Of a stretch of DNA of 64,000 nucleotides, positions 39,852 through 49,171 are shown piece after piece (the stretch's first letter is position 1; each line of letters starts with the position of its first letter). The notes under the pieces were generated by a model. It had not been told where the DNA came from, ran no database searches, and saw only the letters and a list, made by a program, of their open reading frames with translations. A program made the position numbers and the translations under genes. The stretch is from assembly GCA_963693305.1 (NCBI GenBank), contig OY855903.1:35947251-36011250 (forward strand), read 5' to 3'. Source of the DNA: Meandrina meandrites. Lineage: Eukaryota; Cnidaria; Anthozoa; Scleractinia; Meandrinidae.

Positions 39852-42800
39852 GTGCGTCCGGAGGTAGTGCTGCATGCTCTCCAGTGGCTTCAACGGAATA
39901 ATGAATTATATGAAAATATAGCCATAAATCTAGAAAACATAGATAGAGAACTATCGAGTCTTTGTGTTCACCAACGAGAAAATAGATCGGACATGGCAAG
40001 CTGTTCTCAGAATGGAGCTTTAGCTGGTGATAGTGACGGCAATAATGATGATTGTGAGAACAAACGGGGTGTTAACGAAGAAGCTAAAAAAGAAAAGAGA
40101 AACTGTTCTCAGAATGAAAAGTTAGATGATGATGATGATGATGACGATTGTGAGAGGGAGGACCCACTTAATGAACACAGAGCAGCGACTTGTGAAACGT
40201 GTTTACAGTCCATTATGCCAGATTACCCTATAACATCTGATGACGAGGGAAGGGCGAGATCTACAGGAAATGAAATATTTAGTGTTGCTCCTGGAGAAAA
40301 TAAACATCCCGTGTCAATGATGACTGACAGACATTGTGAGGAATTAGCCTTTCCAGTTCTGTTTCCTAAGGGTAGATTTGGGTATAAAATGGATAGAAAA
40401 GAGAAATTAACACCGGTTAAATACTTTAATGCTCGTTTACTCCTTTATAGCGGGAGATTTGCTGTGAATCCTGAGTATCTTTTCTTTGCGCAATTTATCA
40501 TTGAGCAGAAAAAAGTTTCCGATAGCATTAATATTGCTTTAAAAAAGCTACACGGGCAGCCCGTAACAGCATCACAATTTAGATCAAATGAACAGTGTGT
40601 GAAAAATCTTATCTTCAAGGACCAGGCATATCTTTTTCTGAGAGGTATTCCAGGTAGTCCTCCGTATTGGCAAAAGTTTATGTACGAAGTGATAGCAATG
40701 GTACAACAACTTGGAATCCCAACGTGGTTCATGACTTTGTCTTGTGCTGATCTCCGATGGCACGAACTTTTTCACATACTGTCTCGTGTGAGAGGCGAAA
40801 ATATGACGGATGAGGAAATTGACAGTTTGTCATATAATGAGAAATATTCTTTGCTTAACCTTAATCCTGTTATTGTTGCTAAGCACTTCCAACACAGAGT
40901 AGAGACATTTTTCAAGGATGTGTTATTGAGCAATGCGAAACCCATCGGAAAGATTGTGTATTATGCGCTCAGGATTGAATTTCAAATGCGAGGTTCTCCA
41001 CATTTGCACTCATTGATATGGACTTCAGATTGTCCTGAGCTGAAAGATGGCAGTGAAGAAGATTACATAAGGTACATTGATGAACATGTACAAGGAAGTC
41101 TTCCAAATTGGGAAAATAACTGTGAATTTCATGATTTGGTGAACATGTACCAAAAACATACACATTCTAGAAGTTGTAAAAAGTACAAGAACATTCCATG
41201 CAGGTTTAACTTTGGGCAATTTTTCACTGACCAAACAGTCATGTCCAAGCCACTACCGGATGACATACCTGATGATCAAAAAGTAGTAGTCTTGAAAAGG
41301 CGTAATGAAATCTTATGCCGTGTAAAAGAAAAGATTAACGAAGAGTTAGATCCAAGTAAACCTGATTATGATTCAAGCACAAGTGCAGAAGATGTGTTGT
41401 CTATGTGCAAAGTTTCTAAAGACGAGTATAATTGGGCTTTATCTATTTCTGCGGATTCCGATTTTGAGCTGCATCTTAAAAGAGCAGTTGACAGTTGCTT
41501 CATCAATAACTACTTTGAAGCAGGAATAAAAGGTTTCAGAGCTAATGTGGACCTGCAGCCTGTTTTTAATCACTACAAATGTATAACGTACGTGTGCTCG
41601 TATTTCTCAAAAGACGAGACGGAATGTTCTCAAGCAATAATGAACACAGCAAGGGAAGCTAAAGATAATAACCTGAACATCAGGGAAAGCTTGAGAAAGG
41701 TTGGTACAGCATTTTTGTCCTGTAGAGAAGTTAGCGCTCAAGAATGCGTTTACAGATGCATGCCTGGGCTTTGGCTACGAAAGACCTTTCCTTGCACAGT
41801 GTTTGTAAATACTGGTTTACCAGAAGAAAGATGCCGAGTGGCAAAATCTCATGAGGAAATTGAAGCTTTGGATGACAACAGTACTGACATTTTCATGTCA
41901 AACATAATCGAACTATACAGTGATCGGCCAAATATTGTTGACCAGTTGTGCTTAGCTGAATTTGCAGCTTACTACTATAAAGACTATAAGAGAGACCCTG
42001 ATGAATTTAATGATGTTCAACCAAATGTACTTTCAGACGATTTAGTGGAATCCAAGCATATCTCTAATTGTGAATCAGTTCTTCCACCAACATTTAAGCT
42101 CAATAATGGACAAGAAGTAATGAAGCGTCGTAAGATTAAGGCTGTAATAAGATTCCACACACCCAGCAAGGCAAAAGAGCCTGAAAAATTTTACCACCAT
42201 TTACTAATGCTCTACTTTCCCTGGCAAAAAGAAACTGATCTTCTTGGGGATGATGAATTATATTCAACAAAACTCTCGGAGCCTGAAGTTTTTAGTAAAG
42301 TAGAAACAAACAGGAGAACATTTGAACCAAATGCCGAAGCTATTGACAATGCGTTACAGATGGTTAGGGAAAATCGAGTAAAAGATCTTCAATCATTTGA
42401 TCCTATTAATGATCAAGAAAACGACAACTTGTCAACAGAAACAATGAATCGCATAGACGATGAATGTGCAGCTGACGATTTATCTGAGGAAGTGGTATCA
42501 CTACCACCTGAAACGGGCGAAAGATTTGCAGGAATAGCTAGTTATAACCAGCCATCTGCTATAAGAGATGAGGAATTACGTGACGCTGTAAGATCTTTAA
42601 ATGTAAAACAGCGTGTTACGTACGATGTCGTGCTCTCTTGGTGTAGAAACTCGATTAAAAGTGTTAATTGCCTCACTAAGGAAACTGTTGAGCCGATACA
42701 TATCTTTGTTACAGGTGGTGGTGGTGGTGGAAAGAGCCACTTAATCAGAACAATCTATCATACTGCAGTGAATATGTTTAAGCACGGTGCGGTGAATCCG

Positions 42801-43535
42801 TCTTTACCAACAGTTCTGCTAATGGCACCTACAGGTGTTGCAGCTGTTAACATTAGTGGTACGACTGTTAACACAGCTCTAGCTATTCCAAAACATGCTG
42901 GAATTAATTTACCTCCATTACCAGATCGAAAGAAAACGTTATTAAGGCTCAGTTTAAGCGAACTGAAGCTGTTGATTATTGACGAAGTATCGATGGTTTC
43001 AAATAATAGGCTATTGCATATCCATCAAAGGCTAAAGGAAATTTTTGGAACTTCGAGCTCAAAGATATTTGCTGGTATAAGCATTATTGCTGTGGGTGAT
43101 TTATATCAGCTACCACCCATTCAACAAAAACCTATTTTCTGTAGATATGCTAATGACATATACAACTTGTCACATCCATGGTACGAATTCCAGATGATAG
43201 AACTGGTTGAAATCATGAGGCAAAAGGATGATCAACCTTTCATTGAGCTCTTAAACAGACTGAGGGTTGCACAGCACACAGAAGCTGACATAGAAACTAT
43301 TCAATCTAGGGCAGTAGATGTGAATGACAAAAATAATTATCCTCTCAATGAGCTACATGTATGGGCTGAAAATAAACCTGTAATGGACTACAACAATCAA
43401 CGACTTGAGGAAATTTTGATGTCTTTATATGTTCTTCAAGCAGTGGACCAATATCCAAAGAATGTATCTAGGCATGAAATTGAAAGAGTTCGGCTCTTAC
43501 TTGGTGTAGAAGACACAGTTCACCTACAACAATAG
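39852..43535 (+). CDS. Helitron Rep (HUH endonuclease) and Pif1-type helicase
   Basis: Begins (without its own credible start) at AVRPEVVLHAL after the TAG and runs 1227 residues. An acidic run DDDDDDD lies at about 40125. The Rep domain shows SPHLHSLIW (HxH, 41001-41009) and THYVCSY-type YxxxY at 41589-41603 (TYVCSYFSK), the two catalytic Tyr positions. The helicase domain has FVTGGGGGGKSHLIRTIY (Walker A, about 42710), LLIIDEVSMV (Walker B) and IAVGDLYQLPPI. The helicase end is cut by a TAG at 43533 and resumes in another frame at 43592. Rep nicks and strand-transfers; the helicase drives rolling-circle replication. Confidence 0.85.
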   Translation: MRPEVVLHALQWLQRNNELYENIAINLENIDRELSSLCVHQRENRSDMASCSQNGALAGDSDGNNDDCENKRGVNEEAKKEKRNCSQNEKLDDDDDDDDCEREDPLNEHRAATCETCLQSIMPDYPITSDDEGRARSTGNEIFSVAPGENKHPVSMMTDRHCEELAFPVLFPKGRFGYKMDRKEKLTPVKYFNARLLLYSGRFAVNPEYLFFAQFIIEQKKVSDSINIALKKLHGQPVTASQFRSNEQCVKNLIFKDQAYLFLRGIPGSPPYWQKFMYEVIAMVQQLGIPTWFMTLSCADLRWHELFHILSRVRGENMTDEEIDSLSYNEKYSLLNLNPVIVAKHFQHRVETFFKDVLLSNAKPIGKIVYYALRIEFQMRGSPHLHSLIWTSDCPELKDGSEEDYIRYIDEHVQGSLPNWENNCEFHDLVNMYQKHTHSRSCKKYKNIPCRFNFGQFFTDQTVMSKPLPDDIPDDQKVVVLKRRNEILCRVKEKINEELDPSKPDYDSSTSAEDVLSMCKVSKDEYNWALSISADSDFELHLKRAVDSCFINNYFEAGIKGFRANVDLQPVFNHYKCITYVCSYFSKDETECSQAIMNTAREAKDNNLNIRESLRKVGTAFLSCREVSAQECVYRCMPGLWLRKTFPCTVFVNTGLPEERCRVAKSHEEIEALDDNSTDIFMSNIIELYSDRPNIVDQLCLAEFAAYYYKDYKRDPDEFNDVQPNVLSDDLVESKHISNCESVLPPTFKLNNGQEVMKRRKIKAVIRFHTPSKAKEPEKFYHHLLMLYFPWQKETDLLGDDELYSTKLSEPEVFSKVETNRRTFEPNAEAIDNALQMVRENRVKDLQSFDPINDQENDNLSTETMNRIDDECAADDLSEEVVSLPPETGERFAGIASYNQPSAIRDEELRDAVRSLNVKQRVTYDVVLSWCRNSIKSVNCLTKETVEPIHIFVTGGGGGGKSHLIRTIYHTAVNMFKHGAVNPSLPTVLLMAPTGVAAVNISGTTVNTALAIPKHAGINLPPLPDRKKTLLRLSLSELKLLIIDEVSMVSNNRLLHIHQRLKEIFGTSSSKIFAGISIIAVGDLYQLPPIQQKPIFCRYANDIYNLSHPWYEFQMIELVEIMRQKDDQPFIELLNRLRVAQHTEADIETIQSRAVDVNDKNNYPLNELHVWAENKPVMDYNNQRLEEILMSLYVLQAVDQYPKNVSRHEIERVRLLLGVEDTVHLQQ

Positions 43536-43591
43536 AAAACAAAAGGACAAAAGAACGAGGAATACAATAAAAACAATAGGTTTGCGAGGCA

Positions 43592-44138
43592 GTGTTATAT
43601 TGTGACGTGTCCTGTGTCTTCTACACCAAGAAGGAGCCAAGAGTTCTTTCAAAAGGACGTTCATATACGGGCCGTCTAGATTTGGAGGTATCTATTAAAG
43701 AAGGGGCTCATGTCATGTTAACAAACAATGTTGATATCTGTGACAGACTCATAAATGGCCAGTTAGGTACTGTAGCTCGAATCGTGGTGAATGAAATGAC
43801 TCAGAAGCCTAGTACTGTGTATATTAAGTTTGATGATGAAGATGCGGGTAATTTGATTATTGATAAATCTGCTGATACCTTTGCTACAGAAAACAGAGTT
43901 GTCCCAATTAAACCAATCTTAGCTAAAATAAAGTTGAATCCTGGGAAGCGTTCGTCACCAGAAATACAAAGATTGCAGTTTCCATTAGCCTTGGCATGGG
44001 CATGTACTGTTCATAAAGTTCAAGGATTAACTTTAAACAAAATTGTCATAAGTTTTGAATTATTTAAACAAAGGTCGTTTAATTACGGGCAAATTTATGT
44101 TGCCTTGAGCCATGCCACTTCTCTGCAAGGTCTTTACG
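43592..44138 (+). pseudogene. Helitron helicase C-terminus, out of frame
   Basis: Continues the helicase in a different frame: HVMLTNNVDICDRLINGQLG, ACTVHKVQGLTLNKIVISF (motif V/VI region) and YVALSHATSLQGLY. Its sequence breaks at about 44138. The two-frame split relative to 43533 needs a small indel in 43535-43590. Confidence 0.75.
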
Positions 44139-44383
44139 GATCGTTACCGTCGAGTCGGCCACTGTGGCAACGGTCAGCTTAAGCTTCTTTGATCCGACTT
44201 GGATGGCTTCTTCTTTGAGGATAACTTTCGCTTTTAAGGAAACTCTATCCCATTCTTTGCCTTCGTTTAGTATGTCGATTATGTTCGTAGCGATTTGCTT
44301 TCCCTCTGGCACCTCAGCATATTGAAATGCGTACTCGCCGGCTACTTGCTGCCATTTAACTACGACGCTCTCTTCCCACCTTC
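44139..44383 (-). pseudogene. OB-fold (RPA-like) exon fragment in opposite orientation
   Basis: Read on the minus strand, about 80 codons are open, running QQVAGEYAFQYAEVPEGKQI, NEGKEWDRVSLKAKVILKEE and KLKLTVATVADSTVTIRKDL. This pattern (a hydrophobic core plus KK..KL..ATVADSTG-like strand) matches OB-fold or RPA-type segments seen repeatedly in cnidarian genes. It ends where the Helitron ends and just before LINE 1 starts. It is a foreign or captured fragment lodged at the junction. Confidence 0.45.
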
Positions 44384-44386
44384 GAC

Positions 44387-45122
44387 ATGAATGCCATAGA
44401 GATGTCGGACATCTGGGAAGTGCTAAACAACATACAAGACAATACCAACAAGCTTCTAGAGGAAAACCGTACCATCAGAGAGCAGTACCAAGAGCTCGCT
44501 AAATCTCTGGAATTTCACGTAGCCAAAATTGAAAAGCTTGAAGAGGAAAAGATAGCTTTAAAGAAAGAAGTAGCCTCATTAACGAAGGTGTTAGGCGAAA
44601 CAAACAAGCATGTCAATGAAATCCACAAAGACCAAGCGACTGCAATTAATCAAGTTTGACGACCTGGAGCAGTACACGCGGAAACATAACTTGCAAATCC
44701 ATGGGATAGCGGAGCACTCTGATGAAAATGTGGGTGACCATATAATCAAGCTCGGAAATGTCCTCAATGTTAAGATCACCAAAAACGATATTGACATCTG
44801 TCACCGAATGCCGACAACCAAGAACAACACTCAACCCAGGCCAATTATTGTACGTTTTAAATCTTATAGAGTTAAACAAGAACTATGTGCAGCTCGCAAG
44901 CATCTGAAGAACCTTAGTTTAGATCAATTTTTCCAAGGCACTGGTATTGTTTACATTAACGAGAACCTAACCAGAATGCGTCGTGAGCTGTTTTCTAAGG
45001 TCTGGAAAAAGAAGAAGCAGTTGAACTGCCATAGCGCACGGACCATAGGTGGTAAGATCTTTATTAGAAAGTCGGCAGAAGATCGACCTGCCCGTATTTA
45101 CAATGTAGATGATTTAGTTTAA
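44387..45122 (+). pseudogene. LINE 1 ORF1 (coiled coil, RRM-like), one-base frameshift
   Basis: ATG at 44387 (MNAIEMSDIWEVLNNI). A coiled coil runs to about residue 85 (LEEEKIALKKEVASLTKVL), and the frame shifts at about 44648. The second half then reads DDLEQYTRKHNLQIHGIAEH, PIIVRFKSYRVKQELCAARK and GGKIFIRKSAEDRPARI, an RRM-like plus C-terminal RNA-binding domain. Removing one T from the run CAAGTTTGAC makes the frame continuous (QVDDLEQYTRK), so a single T insertion explains the break. Confidence 0.75.
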
Positions 45123-46313
45123 AATTAAGATTCTTATTCCATTCGCCATAGCCTCTTAATATTTTGTACTTGATTAGAACATTATGCAAGGAGCCGTAGG
45201 AGGATACGAAAAGAAGTGTTATGAACTTAATTAACCACTTCTTTTCCCTTCTATACTTTCAGCTGCTTTGCGGTTTAATTAATTTTTGTATTCTTTGTTT
45301 GGTGTTACTTTTTGTACTAGGTGTGTGTTTGCTTTTTGTCATATACAACTTAAGTTGGATGAGGCATGCCTTCGCACTGGTGACAAATTCCATAGAAATT
45401 CCGACAACAACATCAATTTCAACTTAAATTTTAGTTGTATCTCTCTTAACATCCGAGGCCTTAATAAGTCGATAAAGTGCAGGAAACTTTTTAGATGGCT
45501 CCACAATAGTAAAAGCGACATAATTTTTTTACAGGAAACATACAGCAACCCAAATATAGAAAGCTATTGGCGAGCAGAATGGGGTGGTAACATTTATTTT
45601 TCTCATGGTACAAAACACAGTCGAGGTGTCATGATTCTTTTCCGTGCAGCAGTTAAGCCAGATAGTGTCCAAGTAATTTCCGACAAAAACGGAAGATTTC
45701 TGATCTTAAACACCACAATCGATGGAGAGGATTTTGCATTTGTAAACATCTACTCCCCAAACGACCAAAATACTTAAGTGATGTTTTACGAAAATCTGCT
45801 ACAGAAATTACGTCCCTTTGCAACGCATAACATTATACTAGGTGGCAGTTTTAATTGTGCCCTTAAAAACATCAATAAAGTAGGTGGTAAGGACATCAGT
45901 AAAAAGAAGAAAGTAATACATCTTATTAATGAGCTTAACAACAGCTTAGATCTAATTGACATATGGAGACTACAAAATCCAACTGAAACACGTTTCACCT
46001 GGAGCAACAACTCTGGAAAAATAAGATGTCGGCTAGATTATTGGCTTGTTTCACAATGTGTAATTACCAGTGTCAACAATACTGCAATAAAATCATATTT
46101 CGACTCTGATCATTCCCCGATCTTCATAGCATTTAGGTGAGAAAGCAAGTCGGGAAAATCTCGCGGACCCGGCCTGTGGAAATTTAATAACTCGCTCCTA
46201 GAAAACGAAGACTGTGTGACAAAATTGAAATTCTATGTAGGTTACGCCAAAGGAAAGCATCGCCAGTGTACAAGCAAAAAGCTCTAATGGGAAATGATAA
46301 AAATGGAAATCAG

Positions 46314-46487
46314 CAATCTTTGTCAAATTGTTGGTACTCTGACGCATTCGCCAAGCCCACCTCCCGCTCCCACCACTCAATGTTGTTCACAAACTGCAAC
46401 GTGCTGCACAAGTTTGTGTGCATCGCACTATTCAACATTGAACGGGGGAATGGGGGCGGGTGTATCAACGACTTCTGACAAAGATTG
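46314..46487 (+). mobile_element. 174-bp foldback MITE with AG target-site duplication
   Basis: Ends CAATCTTTGTCA and TGACAAAGATTG are perfect 12-bp inverted repeats that extend imperfectly to about 26 bp. The interior also folds: CACAAACTGCA faces TGCACAAGTTTGTG. AG precedes 46314 and follows 46487; removing the element plus one AG restores ATGGAAATCAGAGATTTTAG, in frame across the LINE 1 reading frame. It is unrelated to the LINE and inserted later. Confidence 0.9.
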
Positions 46488-47983
46488 AGAGATTTTAGCA
46501 TCCGTTTTTCCAAATGCTTGGCACACTGCAAAAAGCCAACTGAAATAAGTCTTCTCTGTAAACTTCAGCAATTACATAAACGCGTTGATCAGAATCCTAA
46601 CGAGAAAACTTCTGTTGCTGAACTACAACGCACCAAGACCGAATTGCAACGCCTTGAAGAACACAAAACAAACGGGGCAATTATAAGAAGTAAAGCCAGG
46701 TGGTATGAACTTGGAGAAAAGAACAATAAATATTTTTTCAATTTAGAGAAACGCTCTTTCAACAGGAAACACATAGAAAAGCTTAAGACCGAGCAAGCGG
46801 CAATTGAAGAGCCTCAAAAAATATTGCTGGAAATGGAGAATTTTTATTCGACTCTATACATGTCAAAAATACCAGCAGAAAAAGACTGCAATGAGACCTC
46901 AGCGGACTTTTTTTCCAAGGTTAAAAACATCCCACGGTTAAATAAGGAGCAACAGGATCTATGTGAAGGCCTGATAACAGCCAAAGAATGCTGGTCGGTA
47001 ATTCAATCACTAGCTAAAAATAAGTCTCCTGGTACTGACGGTTTAACTGCAGAGTTTTATCTTCGATTTTGGGATGACATAAAGCTTCCATTTCTAGATT
47101 GTCTTAACGAATGTTTTGAAAATGGAGAACTGCTTATCTCGCAGAAACGTGGCGTCATTTCACTTTTACCCAAAAAGAACAAAGACCCACTATACTTTAA
47201 AAACTGGCGTCCTGTTTCTCTGCTAAACACCGATTACAAGATCGCTACAAAATGTATTGCCAAACGTTTAGAGAAAGTTCTACCCGAGCTCATTAATAGA
47301 GATCAAACTGGTTACATAAAAAACAGGCTAATTGGAGAAAATATACGATTAATTTCGAATGTAATCGACAGTTATGACGAGAACAATCTTCCGGGTTTTC
47401 TTTTATTCATAGACTTTGAAAAAGCGTTTGACTCTCTCTATAACGGCTATACCACGAGTTTCTTTCCTCTTAAAAGAGGTGTCAGACAGGGCTGTCCCGT
47501 ATCGGGCCTCCTCTTTGTTCTTGCTATAGAGTTCCTTGCTCAGAGTACAAGAGAAAGCGATGCGATACAGGGTCTAAATGATGGTAATAAAGAAGTCAAA
47601 TTATATCGTGGCCCAAAGATTAGGTAATTGCCCTGGGAGTAGCTTTCGCCTATGATTCAAACGTCAGCAAAATAAATAAATTTCGACAAAAAACTTTCTA
47701 AGCTAAAATCGTCTCTAAATTGTTGGACCACAAGACATTTGACTCTTCTAGGCAGGATTAACATTGTCAAAACTCTAGGTATTTCGAAGCTAGTCTACAA
47801 CACCTCTGTACTAGTCGTGCCACCAAATTTTGATAAAGAAGTGAACAACGCGTGTTTCCGGTTTGTTTGGAACTTCAAGCCAGACAAAATCAAACGGAGT
47901 ACTTTGATAGGTCCTTTTGATAAAGACGGTCTTCAAATGGTTGACTTCTCCATGGTAGACAAAGTGCTTAAAGCCGCCTGGGT

Positions 47984-47998
47984 AAAACGGCTATATGA
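47984..47998 (+). repeat. Target-site duplication of LINE 2, left copy
   Basis: AAAACGGCTATATGA is repeated exactly at 53424-53438. The leading As could also belong to the LINE tail, leaving 11 certain bases. Confidence 0.9.
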
Positions 47999-48082
47999 GG
48001 AGACGCACGTGACCAGCAATGGCGCCGGACGCATAGTTTCTTGCTCCGGCAAGGTTTTGGCTTTTTTTTCAATTATTTTGAA

Positions 48083-48913
48083 ATGAATACCAACAAACGC
48101 CTACGTCAAGGTAGCTCTAGCTCTAGTATGTCGGATGTAACAGATTCAGAACCTTCACTGAAAAGCGTCATGGAGAAATTGGACTGTATCCAGCAGTCGT
48201 TAGATTCAAATTTCGCGGATGCCATGGGCGAAATTAATAACTTGCGCACAGACGTCAACGCCAAGCTGTTGATCCTAAAGAACGACACGGACGAGTTAAA
48301 AACTTCCCTTGACGCAGCATGGATAGAAATTGAAGCTCTGAAGCAACAAGATGACCAAAACAAGCTGCAGCTGCAGCAACTACAAGAGGACAATGCACAT
48401 CTCGAAGCCGATTTGGCGGCTGCTAAAGCGAGAGCCATAAAACTTGAAAACTATACAAGACAAGAGAACATACGACTTCTTAATGTTCCAGAAAACGAAG
48501 AGGAAAATTGCAAAGAAATTGTACGTGAGGTGATGGCCGCGGTCAAAATGGAGGGTGCAAACAAGGTCGAGTTTCATGCAGTTCACCGTACTGGAAAACA
48601 AAGAAACGACGGAAAGCCTCGAGCAATAATCGCACGCTTTGTTAACCGTGAAGCAAGAAATGATTTTTGGAATAGAAGAAAGGAGCTAGCCAACTCTCCG
48701 AATCATCAAAATGTTGTCCTGGTACCCGACTATGCGTACGAGACCGCTAAGGAACAGAAGAAATTGTCAGATGCCTTGCGAAACGCCAGAAAGTTGAACC
48801 TTACTCCAGCATATATCAAGAAGGGACGGCTGTTTGTTCAGGGAAACTCGTACCTGGCGGACAATATTCCGGAGTTTCTGCGGGAGAGGGCGGCTGCTTC
48901 AGTGGACGACTAA
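48083..48913 (+). CDS. LINE 2 ORF1 protein, intact
   Basis: 276 residues from ATG (MNTNKRLRQGSSSSSMSD). Coiled coil (SLDSNFADAMGEINNLRTDV to LEADLAAAKARAIKLE), then ENIRLLNVPENEEENCKEIV and FHAVHRTGKQRNDGKPRAII (RRM-like), then a basic C-terminal domain ending in GNSYLADNIPEFLRERAA. This is the usual L1-type ORF1p layout; it binds LINE RNA as a trimer. Start: the next upstream in-frame codon is a TTG and is not used. No lesion is seen. Confidence 0.85.
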   Translation: MNTNKRLRQGSSSSSMSDVTDSEPSLKSVMEKLDCIQQSLDSNFADAMGEINNLRTDVNAKLLILKNDTDELKTSLDAAWIEIEALKQQDDQNKLQLQQLQEDNAHLEADLAAAKARAIKLENYTRQENIRLLNVPENEEENCKEIVREVMAAVKMEGANKVEFHAVHRTGKQRNDGKPRAIIARFVNREARNDFWNRRKELANSPNHQNVVLVPDYAYETAKEQKKLSDALRNARKLNLTPAYIKKGRLFVQGNSYLADNIPEFLRERAAASVDD

Positions 48914-49171
48914 TTAATATCCTTTGATAAATTGCTACCCATATGCTATACAACTAAGTTATTAACCCCTTATTATAAACTAAAGCCAACCTATTGCCAA
49001 TTGAAACTTATTGCTGATAAATAAAAATATATCTTATGTGCCCTAAGTACAAAATTTTACCTAGCGTTAATTTTTGTTTACCTTTTGTGTCGCTAAGTTA
49101 TGTTGATTTTTGTTGGTATTTCTTATGCTATGATGGCGCACTCCCAGTCCGTCTACAATACATTTTGAAGT

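Larger units (their letters stand above)
37079..44138 (+). mobile_element. Helitron: 2A peptide, cysteine protease, repeats, Rep and helicase
   Basis: Coding potential runs for 7 kb in one orientation: DUB-like ORF (37079-38782), repeat/zinc ORF (38805-39845), Rep-helicase ORF (39852-43535) and the helicase end (43592 to about 44138). The second and third are in the same frame, separated by a single TAG, and the first appears to reach the second via one frameshift near 38700. I infer a former single polyprotein. The 5' TC and 3' hairpin-CTRR ends were not located. The 3' end breaks off after SHATSLQGLY. Confidence 0.85.

Noticed and set aside
40445..41234. Minus-strand open frames inside the Helitron Rep region
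   Set aside because: Complement of a clearly coding plus strand.
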